The position numbers and the translations under genes were made by a program. Under the pieces are notes generated by a model, which was given only the letters and a program-made list of their open reading frames with translations, was not told the DNA's origin and made no database searches. From Candidatus Solibacter sp. (GTDB lineage Bacteria; Acidobacteriota; Terriglobia; Bryobacterales; Bryobacteraceae), in contig JADGNT010000064.1 in assembly GCA_017883345.1 (NCBI GenBank), forward strand, positions 1 to 12,074: 12,074 bases of DNA, written 5' to 3'. Below are positions 6,398 through 12,074 of the stretch, one piece after another (within the stretch, counting starts at the first letter, position 1; each line of letters begins with the position of its first letter).

Positions 6398-6838
6398 ATG
6401 CCCGATATCATCAACGAATATCAGAAGTGGAAACAGCAGGGTGAAGACCTGCGCGTTCAGGCGAAACACGCCATGGAGAACCGGTTTCGCGATCTCCTCT
6501 CCGAGGCCGTGCACATCGCCGAAGAGTACCGCACGGATTTCGGCGCCGTCCTGAAGCCGCCGCCCGCCGTCACCGCCTTTCGCTACAAGGCATCCGCCAA
6601 GCTGAAAGCCAAGAAACCGGCCGGCAAGGCCAAACCCGCCGCGGCCGCCGAGCGCGCCACGCCTAAACCCGAGCCGCCTGCCGCCAAGCCCAATCCCAAA
6701 GTGGCCGGACTCCAGAAGCGTCTCGCCACCGCCAAAAAGAAACTTGAAGACGCCAAGGCCGGCGGCGCTACCACCCGTCCTTACGAAGACAAGGTCTACG
6801 AGATCGAAGACGAACTGCGCCTGGCATTACAGGCGTAG
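6398..6838 (+). CDS. Hypothetical Lys/Ala/Pro-rich helical protein, 146 aa
   Basis: A 146-residue, strongly basic protein in three parts. Residues 1-50 form an amphipathic helix ('EYQKWKQQGEDLR', then 'RDLLSEAVHIAEEYR'). Residues about 61-103 are a low-complexity Lys/Ala/Pro tract with KAK, KPA and AAAAE runs, reminiscent of histone H1-like or linker tails. Residues 104-146 form a second charged helix that could pair as a coiled coil. There is no signal peptide or membrane segment. DNA or RNA binding by the basic tract is only an inference. The last 43 bp overlap the convergent 3' end of rbsK. The start is the first ATG after a -10-like box, without a Shine-Dalgarno sequence. High GC at third positions supports coding. 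Confidence 0.7.
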   Translation: MPDIINEYQKWKQQGEDLRVQAKHAMENRFRDLLSEAVHIAEEYRTDFGAVLKPPPAVTAFRYKASAKLKAKKPAGKAKPAAAAERATPKPEPPAAKPNPKVAGLQKRLATAKKKLEDAKAGGATTRPYEDKVYEIEDELRLALQA

Positions 6839-7767
6839 GGGGAACGGTCGGCCCACTCCGCGTCGAACCGCTCCCGCGTGACGAACGATTTCTGCGTCCC
6901 CGCCCCCAGCGTGGAAAGCGCGGCGTATAGGTTGGCGCGCGCGATGGCGTCCATCTCCGCCAAGCCCTCGGCCAGAAAACACGCCAGGCTTCCGATGAAC
7001 GCATCGCCCGCCCCGGTGGTATCCACCGGTTGCACCGCGAACGCCGGCACATGCGTCATCCCATCGGGACCCGCGCACAGCGCTCCGTTGGCGCCCAGCG
7101 TCACGATCACGCGCCGTACGCCGCCATCCAGCAGCTTCTGCGCGCACGCCCGCGCGTCTTCGAGATTGTGCACCGGCATCCCGGCGAGCGCTTCGGCTTC
7201 CGTCTCGTTGGGAATCACGTAGTCGGCATGCGCCACCTGCGCCAGGTCCAGCGCCTGTCCCGGCGCCGGATTCAAGATCGAGCGAATCCCATGTTCGCGC
7301 GCAAAGCGCAGCGCGTAGTAGACCGTCTCGATGGGCACTTCCAACTGCATCACCAGGAAGTCCGCGCCTTCCAGCACCGGAGCCGCCGCATCGACATCGG
7401 CGGGTGAAAGCCGGTCGTTGGCGCCCTTCACCACCCAAATCCGATTCTGCCCCGAGCTCTCCACGAAAATCGGCGCCACCCCGCTCGATACCCCGGGCGT
7501 GGCCAGCACGCGGCTGGTGTCGATCCCGCGCGCCGCGAAGTTCTCGATATTCGCCGGCCCGAACAGGTCGTCGCCCACGCGCGCCACCATCGCCACTTGC
7601 GCGCCGCACAACCGCGCCGCCACGGCCTGGTTCGCGCCTTTGCCGCCGAATCCCAAGCTGAACTCGCGCCCGAAGATGGTTTCGCCCGGACGTGGAAACT
7701 GGTCCGTATACGTGACCAGATCGATATTCGCGCTGCCGATGACCGCAATCCGCGGCTGATGTTTCAT
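6796..7767 (-). CDS. rbsK: Ribokinase (PfkB family sugar kinase)
   Basis: A 323-residue cytosolic PfkB kinase that phosphorylates D-ribose at O5 with ATP, feeding the pentose phosphate pathway. Visible motifs, in order, are 'IGSANIDLV' (10-18), the substrate-loop signature GGKGANQ (41-47), MQLE (140-143), 'NPAPG' (166-170), NETE (187-190) for Mg/phosphate binding, TLGANG (223-228) and the catalytic DTTGAGD (249-255) with base Asp255. These follow E. coli RbsK closely, so ribose rather than another sugar is the best guess, although related deoxyribokinases cannot be excluded. No ribose transporter or rbsD is nearby. The last 14 or so residues (Ser/Arg-rich) are encoded inside the 3' end of the opposite gene and look like a run-on tail. 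The start has no Shine-Dalgarno sequence but a TAAGCT box 9 nt upstream. Confidence 0.92.
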   Translation of the reverse strand: MKHQPRIAVIGSANIDLVTYTDQFPRPGETIFGREFSLGFGGKGANQAVAARLCGAQVAMVARVGDDLFGPANIENFAARGIDTSRVLATPGVSSGVAPIFVESSGQNRIWVVKGANDRLSPADVDAAAPVLEGADFLVMQLEVPIETVYYALRFAREHGIRSILNPAPGQALDLAQVAHADYVIPNETEAEALAGMPVHNLEDARACAQKLLDGGVRRVIVTLGANGALCAGPDGMTHVPAFAVQPVDTTGAGDAFIGSLACFLAEGLAEMDAIARANLYAALSTLGAGTQKSFVTRERFDAEWADRSPYACNARRSSSSIS

Positions 7768-7776
7768 AGCATTGCC

Positions 7777-7782
7777 AGCTTA
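7777..7782 (-). promoter_or_regulatory. Putative -10 box of rbsK
   Basis: TAAGCT on the minus strand (TANNNT), ending 9 nt before the ATG at 7767. It lies within the 34-bp gap shared with the divergent gene, so any -35 contacts would fall close to, or inside, the neighbouring coding sequence. Confidence 0.35.
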
Positions 7783-7789
7783 CCAAAGG

Positions 7790-7795
7790 TACAAT
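7790..7795 (+). promoter_or_regulatory. Putative -10 box of the DUF4440-like gene
   Basis: TACAAT ends 6 nt before the first ATG at 7802. Transcription would be expected to begin at or within a base or two of the start codon, so the mRNA should be leaderless. No -35 with normal spacing was found. Confidence 0.5.
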
Positions 7796-7801
7796 CCCTT
7801 C

Positions 7802-7837
7802 ATGACGAGCTTCATGACGGGCCTCATGACGAGATGG
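7802..7837 (+). repeat. Three tandem 12-bp units giving repeated in-frame start codons
   Basis: Units atgacgagcttc, atgacgggcctc and atgacgaga follow each other, giving in-frame ATG codons at 7802, 7814 and 7826, each followed by ACG. The repeat encodes MTSF-MTGL-MTRW at the start of the secreted protein. Confidence 0.7.
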
Positions 7838-8368
7838 ATACTCTGTGCGGCATTGTCACTGATTGCCGCTCCGGCGCGCGCCGAGACCAACGCCGAGCTC
7901 AAGGAGCAGGTGCGTCAAACCGAAATCGCCTTCGCGAAAACGTTGGCCGATCGCAACGCCGCCGCGTTCGCTTCATTCCTCGCCACGGAGACGGTATTCA
8001 TGTCCGGCGCCCGCGTGACGCGTGGCGCCACGCAAGTCGCCGAGCGCTGGAAGGCGTTCTTCGATGGTGCGCAAGCCCCGTTCTCCTGGGCGCCCGAAAC
8101 CGTGGAGGTGCTCGACTCGGGCACGCTCGCGATGTCGTCCGGCCCCGTGCGCGATCCCTCCGGCAAGCGCACAGGCACGTTCAATTCCGTATGGCGGCGC
8201 GAAGCAAATGGCAAGTTGAGGCGGTTGCCAGATGACTTCGTCGGCGAGCGGCACGTCGTCGTCGTGAAGCGCGAGGCCTCCAGCACGCCGAACTGGGAAA
8301 CGTGCGAGTTTGAGGAGTGGCCTGGGCCAGTGCCGCCTGGCGCGCACGATGACGCCATCGGAATTTAA
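7802..8368 (+). CDS. Secreted SnoaL/DUF4440-like protein (NTF2 fold), divergent C-terminus
   Basis: A 188-residue protein counted from the ATG at 7802. The N-terminus has a signal peptide (hydrophobic 'WILCAALSLIAAP', cleavage-like ARA-ET), implying export to the periplasm. The mature part 'LKEQVRQTEIAFAKTLADRNAAAF' and 'ETVFMSGARVTRGA...VAERWKAFF' matches the first half of DUF4440/SnoaL-like NTF2-fold domains, with 'GTLAMSSGPVRDPSG' and 'GTFNSVWRREANGK' as later strands. Family members usually end soon afterwards with a 'W+vvFD+G' type strand. Here the sequence instead runs into about 54 residues without that strand but with good codon bias. Function of such exported proteins is mostly unknown. 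Three in-frame ATGs are possible starts; the first is favoured by a -10 box 6 nt upstream. Confidence 0.75.
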   Translation: MTSFMTGLMTRWILCAALSLIAAPARAETNAELKEQVRQTEIAFAKTLADRNAAAFASFLATETVFMSGARVTRGATQVAERWKAFFDGAQAPFSWAPETVEVLDSGTLAMSSGPVRDPSGKRTGTFNSVWRREANGKLRRLPDDFVGERHVVVVKREASSTPNWETCEFEEWPGPVPPGAHDDAIGI

Positions 8369-8768
8369 CTGAGCGAAGAGGACATTAGACCGTGACAGGT
8401 CTGGGCGCGGCCTCACCGAGGCGCATTCAGTCCGAACGCGCCGACCCGACCGCGCAAACAGCTTCCGATATTGCGGAATAACGGGCAGCCCAACACGATT
8501 CTCGCCTCGGGAATGGATTCCCAGGACCGCTGTTTGAGGTCACACTAGGTATCGGCGAGTTTCCGAAGATTCCGTTTTCCTGCCCCGACGACTGAACGGC
8601 TACACCGGACGCCATGGCGCAGCGGGATCGCGTGTGATCCGGCCGCGGGCGTCCCGTTCACAACTGAAGCATCTCGACGACGCAAAGCGGGTGTGGTTGC
8701 CGAACGACCGGGCGCGGCATCGAATCTCCGTTGACCGGCCCGACGAAAGGGGCTAATCTTTCTGCTTC
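8369..8768. other. Region without a recognisable gene
   Basis: No frame of convincing length or recognisable protein motif was found on either strand. Short open stretches (for example minus 8427-8615) have no ribosome binding site and no family resemblance. Base composition stays GC-rich, so part of it may be decayed coding sequence, but I cannot name a source. A promoter-like sequence lies at its right end. Confidence 0.4.
8731..8759 (+). promoter_or_regulatory. Putative sigma-70-like promoter upstream of the xylanase gene
   Basis: TTGACC at 8731-8736 (5 of 6 to the -35 consensus) and TAATCT at 8754-8759 (TANNNT) are separated by 17 bp. It is the only normally spaced -35/-10 pair I found. 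Transcription would start close to a short ORF at 8769, giving a xylanase leader of about 120 nt. Confidence 0.4.
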
Positions 8769-8831
8769 ATGAATTCAGACTCGACTACCTCTGAAGATAC
8801 AAGGAAAGATGTCCTTGGCATTACCGCATGA
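8769..8831 (+). CDS. Possible 20-aa leader ORF upstream of the GH10 gene
   Basis: An ATG at 8769, 9 nt after the TAATCT box, opens a 20-codon polar reading frame (MNSDSTTSEDTRKDVLGITA) ending in TGA at 8829-8831. That stop overlaps an in-frame ATG of the xylanase frame at 8828 in an ATGA arrangement. No homology is recognised and random occurrence is quite possible. Confidence 0.2.
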   Translation: MNSDSTTSEDTRKDVLGITA

Positions 8832-8874
8832 CCGCGCCGCAAAGATCGACTACTTGCGAAGCCGCAAACCGTGC

Positions 8875-8880
8875 TAGATT
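8875..8880 (+). promoter_or_regulatory. Putative -10 box directly before the GH10 start
   Basis: TAGATT (TANNNT) ends 7 nt before the ATG at 8888, which again has no Shine-Dalgarno sequence. This favours a leaderless transcript from the second in-frame ATG. Confidence 0.35.
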
Positions 8881-8887
8881 TACCGCC

Positions 8888-10126
8888 ATGGGAATCCGAA
8901 AATCCGTTTTCTCGCTGCTGCTTCTCGGCGCGGCCGGCATGTACGCGGCGGACGCCGACCTGGGTTCATCCATCGCCAAAAACCGGATGGGAACGCTGGC
9001 GATCCGGACCGCCCCCGGCGCCAAAGTCACCGTGGAACAGGTGCGCCATGAGTTCTGGTTCGGCGCGACGCTGCCCGGCGGCGTCTTTTCGGGGCGCACC
9101 TCTCCGGCAGACATCGCCAAATGGAAGGAGATCTTCACCAGCCACTTCAACGCCGGCGTCCCGGAAGCCGACTTTAAGTGGGACGTCATGGAACGGCAGA
9201 AAGGCCAGGTGAATTACACTGTCGTGGACAACATGCTCGCCTGGGCCGGCAAGGAGGGCATTGCGCTACGCGGCCACTGTATTTTCTGGGGTGTGCCGAA
9301 CCATGTCCAGCCCTGGCTGAAGGAGATGAACGACGACGATTTCAAAGCGACGGTCGCGCAGCGGGGGCGAACCATCGGCTCCCGCTATCGCGACCGATTC
9401 GCCGAGTACGACCTCAACAACGAAATGATGCACGCGAATTACTACGAGCAGCGGTTCGGGATCGACTTCATCCGGCAGATGGCGCTCTGGGTAAAGGAGG
9501 GCGATCCGAACGCGAAGTTGTTCGTCAACGATTACGACATCACCACGGGCAACCGGCTCGACGACTACGTGAAGCACATCCGCAAACTGCTCGATGCCGG
9601 GGTGCCGATTTCCGGCATCGGCGTGCAGGGCCACCTGCATGGCGACTCGTTCGATCCCGCGGCCTTAGAGAAGTCGCTCGACGAGCTGTCGCAGTTCAAG
9701 CTGCCGATTCGCATCACCGAGTTCAACTTCCCCGGCCAGCGCTCCAAGTACTACACCGGCGACCGGCGCGCCGCGATGCCGCCGGAGGAAGAGCAGGCCA
9801 AAGCCGAGGCACTCAAACAGTTCTTCACCATCTGCTTCGCGCACCCCTCGGTGACCGGCATCATGATGTGGGGCTTCTGGGAAGGCGCCAACTGGATCCC
9901 GCAATCGTCGCTGTACAAGCGGGACTGGACGCCGCTGCCGGCCGCGAAAGCGTACGAAGACCTGGTCCTCGACAAATGGTGGACCCGCTGGACGGGGACC
10001 GCCGACCGGCAAGGCCGGGCCGAGGTGCGCGCGTTCTATGGAAAGCATAAAATCACGGTGAACGGGAAAGAGACGGTGGTGACCCTGACGAAAGCCGAAG
10101 GAAGCAAAACCGTGGACCTGAATTGA
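8888..10126 (+). CDS. Secreted GH10 endo-1,4-beta-xylanase
   Basis: A 412-residue glycoside hydrolase with a signal peptide (hydrophobic 7-20, cleavage near Ala20-Ala21). The start at 8888 is preferred over the ATG at 8828, which would put 20 polar residues before the signal peptide. A short strand region (about 35-60, ending HEFWFGA) resembles the segment before the barrel in plant-type GH10 enzymes. The barrel shows 'KWDVME' (97-102), 'RGHCIFWG' (128-135), acid/base Glu179 in 'DLNNEM' and nucleophile Glu278 in 'RITEFN', then 'GIMMWGFWEG' (324-333). These are the retaining GH10 landmarks for cleaving internal beta-1,4-xylan bonds. The WG at 134-135 replaces the more common bacterial WH. The last 45 or so residues form a small beta-rich tail. 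No carbohydrate-binding module is evident. Confidence 0.93.
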   Translation: MGIRKSVFSLLLLGAAGMYAADADLGSSIAKNRMGTLAIRTAPGAKVTVEQVRHEFWFGATLPGGVFSGRTSPADIAKWKEIFTSHFNAGVPEADFKWDVMERQKGQVNYTVVDNMLAWAGKEGIALRGHCIFWGVPNHVQPWLKEMNDDDFKATVAQRGRTIGSRYRDRFAEYDLNNEMMHANYYEQRFGIDFIRQMALWVKEGDPNAKLFVNDYDITTGNRLDDYVKHIRKLLDAGVPISGIGVQGHLHGDSFDPAALEKSLDELSQFKLPIRITEFNFPGQRSKYYTGDRRAAMPPEEEQAKAEALKQFFTICFAHPSVTGIMMWGFWEGANWIPQSSLYKRDWTPLPAAKAYEDLVLDKWWTRWTGTADRQGRAEVRAFYGKHKITVNGKETVVTLTKAEGSKTVDLN

Positions 10127-10301
10127 GCGGTGGCCGTCGGGATTGGTCCCCATGAGTCTGCATCACGCCGCCGGTTCTGCCCCCAAGTCACTTGGCTGCG
10201 TCATGCCCTATCCGCACGTCTACGGTTCGTCCAGAGCGCCGTATCCGCGACTCTTTAGAGCGATGTTCAGCCAAGAAAGCGGGCCAATCCCTGGTGTGGG
10301 G

Positions 10302-10628
10302 TTATCGGAAACTGACTACAATGCGCGGGCCGGCGGCTTCGGTCGCGATGCCGCGCCCTCACTACGGACGCGGCAGAACGTAGCTGAGCGCGATCTGGTC
10401 CGAGGGGCCCGACCATGGACGAAGCTTGCTCAGTTCAGTCCAGCCGTGGACAACGCCGGAGTCCTTGTCTTGAATCGCCCAATGGCCGAACCGGCACTGG
10501 TGGAGGTCGACGACCGCCTCGGCGATGCGTCTGGCTTGCTCCACCGTACTCGCCCTGTCCCATAAAAATCGGTTGACTTCAAGATCGGCAAGCCAATCCA
10601 CGACCTCAGTCTCTAACCCTGAATTGCG
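10302..10628 (-). pseudogene. Decayed GNAT family N-acetyltransferase
   Basis: The minus frame keeps GNAT landmarks: 'LETE' near the start (10605-10616), 'EVNRFLWDR', 'FGHWAIQDKDSG' and 'ALSYVLPRP' (ending 10365). It is then interrupted by two consecutive stops, TAG at 10362-10364 and TGA at 10359-10361. In the same frame immediately after them comes 'GRGIATEAA', the acetyl-CoA binding motif A. The usual family text at this point is 'PR.(S/A)WG+G.ATEA', so the stops sit exactly where a small residue and Trp are expected. The N-terminus also looks shortened, because 'LETE' is followed almost directly by the 'EVNRFLW' region, and the frame ends soon after motif A. It resembles RimJ/RimL-type acetyltransferases. 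Sequencing error could explain one stop but hardly the other losses. Confidence 0.75.
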
Positions 10629-10681
10629 AACTTAAGCGAGGAGTTTTCCTTGCAGACGAACTCAAACAGTACCGGGACTGC

Positions 10682-11914
10682 TCACGCGGGCCGCGCCGCA
10701 AAAGCGATGGATACCGGACTTGCGTTTTGCACCGGCGATCCCGTGACAGCCAGCCGGCCGGTCGCAGCGTCGGCACGGTATGTGACCACGGTGTCGGACT
10801 GCTCGTTGGTTGCGCATAGCAATGAGTGAGACGGATCGAACCCAATGTAGCGGGGCGTGCGGCCCTGTGAGGGCGTCCAACCGGCGGAAGTAAGCAGGCC
10901 AGTCCGTGGATCGGATGTGAACGTGGCGATACTGTCGTGTCCGCGGTTGGAGCAGTAGACGAAGCGGCCGCCCGCGGATACGGCAATCTCCGCGGCGGTA
11001 TTCTCGCCGGTGTAGTCGGGTGGCAGCGTGGGCAAAATCTGTACGGGCCGCAGACTGCCGCGCTCCGCGTCCCAAAAGTACGTCGTGACGGTGCTGGCGA
11101 TTTCGTTGACCACCCACGCGATGGGCAACCTGGGATGGAACGCCGCATGGCGCGGGCCGGAGCCGGCGCGAGCGGCTGCGGCGCCCTGCTCGGTGGGAGT
11201 CAATTTGCCGGTTGCCGTATCAAAGCGGAAGACGAACACGCGGTCCAGGCCCTTGTCCGGCACGATCACCGAGCGGCCTCCAGGGTCGAACACCACGTGA
11301 TGCGGATGGGAACTGAGCTGCTCGATGCGATGGGGGCCGGGCTGCCCAGGAAGGGTGACAACCTGCACGGCGTCGGCGAGCGCACCATCCGGCCGGATGG
11401 GCAGCACCGCTACGTTGCCCGCGCCGTAGTTGGCCACCACCAGAAAGCGGCCGCCGGGGTCGATGGCTTGATGCACGCCATTGCGGCCGCCGGTTTCGGC
11501 GCGATTCAGAGGCTGCAGGAAACCGGTCGCGCGATCCACCGAAAACGCAGTGGCATAGGTTTCATCGCCGTGCACCGAATAGAGGTGGCGCTGATCCGCG
11601 GCCATCACCAGGAATGAGGGGTTGACTAAGTCGCCGACGCGCTGCACGTGCGTCCATGCGCCTGTTTGCGGGTCGATGCGATAAACGTGGATGCCGTCGC
11701 CGCGCGCGGAGCGTTGGAGGGTGGTGTAGCAGCCCACGTAGGCATACAGCGCGCCGCCCATGGACTGTGAGGCGAGCGGCGCCGCCATCAGCCCCCCCAA
11801 CAGGGCCCGCCGGGTGAGGGGCAGGCCAGTGCTGGGCCGCATATTGCTTGTACACGTCCGCCACATGGCCCGTTTCGGATTGCGTGCCTGGACAATGCGT
11901 CCTTTGAGTGTCAT
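10682..11914 (-). CDS. Tat-exported lactonase, seven-bladed beta-propeller (6-phosphogluconolactonase-like)
   Basis: A 410-residue protein from the ATG at 11914, supported by GGAGG with 5-nt spacing. 'LTRRALLGGLMAAPLA' (Arg35-Arg36) is a twin-arginine signal; an ATG at 11842 would place the twin arginines at a more usual residue 11-12 but has no ribosome binding site. The mature part has repeated propeller blades with the lactonase family landmarks: 'YVGCYT' at the first blade, 'HPHHVVFDPGG', 'GPRHAAFHP' (253-263), 'VVNE' (268-271), 'TGENTAAEI', 'YCSNRGHDSIATF' (about 321-333) and a final 'TP-RYIGFDP'. Cytosolic relatives hydrolyse 6-phosphogluconolactone; exported members have other, mostly unknown lactone or sugar-related substrates, so the reaction here is uncertain. 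The frame is intact. Confidence 0.88.
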   Translation of the reverse strand: MTLKGRIVQARNPKRAMWRTCTSNMRPSTGLPLTRRALLGGLMAAPLASQSMGGALYAYVGCYTTLQRSARGDGIHVYRIDPQTGAWTHVQRVGDLVNPSFLVMAADQRHLYSVHGDETYATAFSVDRATGFLQPLNRAETGGRNGVHQAIDPGGRFLVVANYGAGNVAVLPIRPDGALADAVQVVTLPGQPGPHRIEQLSSHPHHVVFDPGGRSVIVPDKGLDRVFVFRFDTATGKLTPTEQGAAAARAGSGPRHAAFHPRLPIAWVVNEIASTVTTYFWDAERGSLRPVQILPTLPPDYTGENTAAEIAVSAGGRFVYCSNRGHDSIATFTSDPRTGLLTSAGWTPSQGRTPRYIGFDPSHSLLCATNEQSDTVVTYRADAATGRLAVTGSPVQNASPVSIAFAARPA

Positions 11915-11919
11915 TCGGA

Positions 11920-11924
11920 CCTCC
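11920..11924 (-). promoter_or_regulatory. Ribosome binding site of the lactonase gene
   Basis: GGAGG on the minus strand, 5 nt from the ATG at 11914, supports that start over the upstream in-frame alternative at 11962. Confidence 0.65.
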
Positions 11925-11960
11925 GTCAATAGTCGGCAGCCGATCGCGCCAGTAAGCCAC

Positions 11961-11966
11961 ATTGTA
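11961..11966 (-). promoter_or_regulatory. Possible -10 box of the lactonase gene
   Basis: TACAAT on the minus strand, 46 nt before the ATG at 11914. With the ribosome binding site this would give a conventional leader of about 40 nt. No good -35 was seen at 16-18 bp. Confidence 0.3.
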
Positions 11967-12025
11967 ATGGCTACGAAGGGCTATGTGCTTGACTCAGGTA
12001 GCCCGCGTCTGTGGCGCCATGTGGG

Positions 12026-12074
12026 GCGGGCGCCCTCGCCCGCGGCCGGCCCCCTGGCCGGCCTGCCAGCAGGC
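12026..12074. repeat. Consecutive GC-rich hairpins at the window edge
   Basis: Three adjoining perfect inverted repeats, each with a 4-nt loop: gcgggcg/cgcccgc (12026-12043, loop ccct), ggccggcc/ggccggcc (12044-12063, loop ccct), and gcctg/caggc (12061-12074, loop ccag) which overlaps the second by 3 bp. The run reaches the window edge and probably continues. It looks like an intergenic repeat rather than coding sequence. Confidence 0.6.

Noticed and set aside
6827..7786. 319-codon minus frame overlapping rbsK
   Set aside because: Arg/Gly-rich alternative frame of the ribokinase gene, which has every PfkB motif in the other frame.
7772..7801. TTG start for the DUF4440-like protein
   Set aside because: It would overlap the putative -10 box and add ten residues before the signal peptide; the ATG at 7802 fits better.
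8427..8615. 62-codon minus frame in the gene-poor region
   Set aside because: No ribosome binding site, no -10 box, no recognisable family; could occur by chance.
8828..8887. Upstream ATG as the xylanase start
   Set aside because: It adds 20 polar and basic residues before an otherwise standard signal peptide; the ATG at 8888 is more plausible, although the longer form is kept as a possibility in the findings.
10143..10565. 140-codon + frame downstream of the xylanase
   Set aside because: It is antisense to the GNAT remnant, whose family motifs are recognisable; no motif in the + frame.

Overview
The window looks like a chromosomal segment from a GC-rich, soil-type Gram-negative bacterium. 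The gene set (Uma2-family endonuclease, DUF3467, DUF4440-like secreted protein, Tat-exported lactonase, eukaryote-like GH10 xylanase, tandem SGNH esterase) and interspersed short palindromic repeats are most reminiscent of Acidobacteriota, in particular the Solibacter/Bryobacter group. That placement is inference from gene style and was not tested. I see no tRNA, rRNA, CRISPR array, transposase gene or phage gene.

Layout, left to right: the 3' end of a Uma2-family gene (+, cut by the window edge); a two-domain SGNH/GDSL esterase related to rhamnogalacturonan acetylesterase (-); a divergent CPBP/CAAX-type membrane protease (+); a 308-bp intergenic region with a nested palindromic repeat; an ABC-F ATPase (+); two tiny zinc-ribbon proteins (-); a DUF3467 protein (+) with a palindromic repeat just upstream; an unrecognised 111-aa Cys-containing protein (-); a second long palindromic repeat; a Lys/Ala/Pro-rich 146-aa protein (+) whose 3' end overlaps a convergent ribokinase gene (rbsK, -); a secreted SnoaL/DUF4440-like protein (+) diverging from rbsK across only 34 bp; about 520 bp without a recognisable gene; a GH10 endo-xylanase (+); a decayed GNAT acetyltransferase (-); a Tat-exported seven-bladed lactonase (-); and a run of GC-rich hairpins at the right edge.

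Functionally, the SGNH esterase (deacetylation of pectin or hemicellulose side chains), the GH10 xylanase, ribokinase and the lactonase fit a saprophyte living on plant polysaccharides, but they are scattered singletons rather than one operon. The remaining genes are housekeeping (ABC-F) or small conserved proteins of unknown role.

The observations I consider most worth a second look are: (1) a nested pair of palindromic repeat families, in which one element at 2685-2840 appears interrupted by a copy of another that also occurs alone at 5400-5475, with all three loci sitting immediately upstream of + strand gene starts; (2) many genes have no Shine-Dalgarno sequence but a TANNNT hexamer 6-9 nt before the start codon, the expected layout for leaderless transcription, including a 34-bp back-to-back divergent promoter; (3) a GNAT pseudogene with two adjacent in-frame stop codons; and (4) an active-site Asp-to-Glu difference in the second SGNH domain. 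I did not find evidence for a clearly new multi-gene system.
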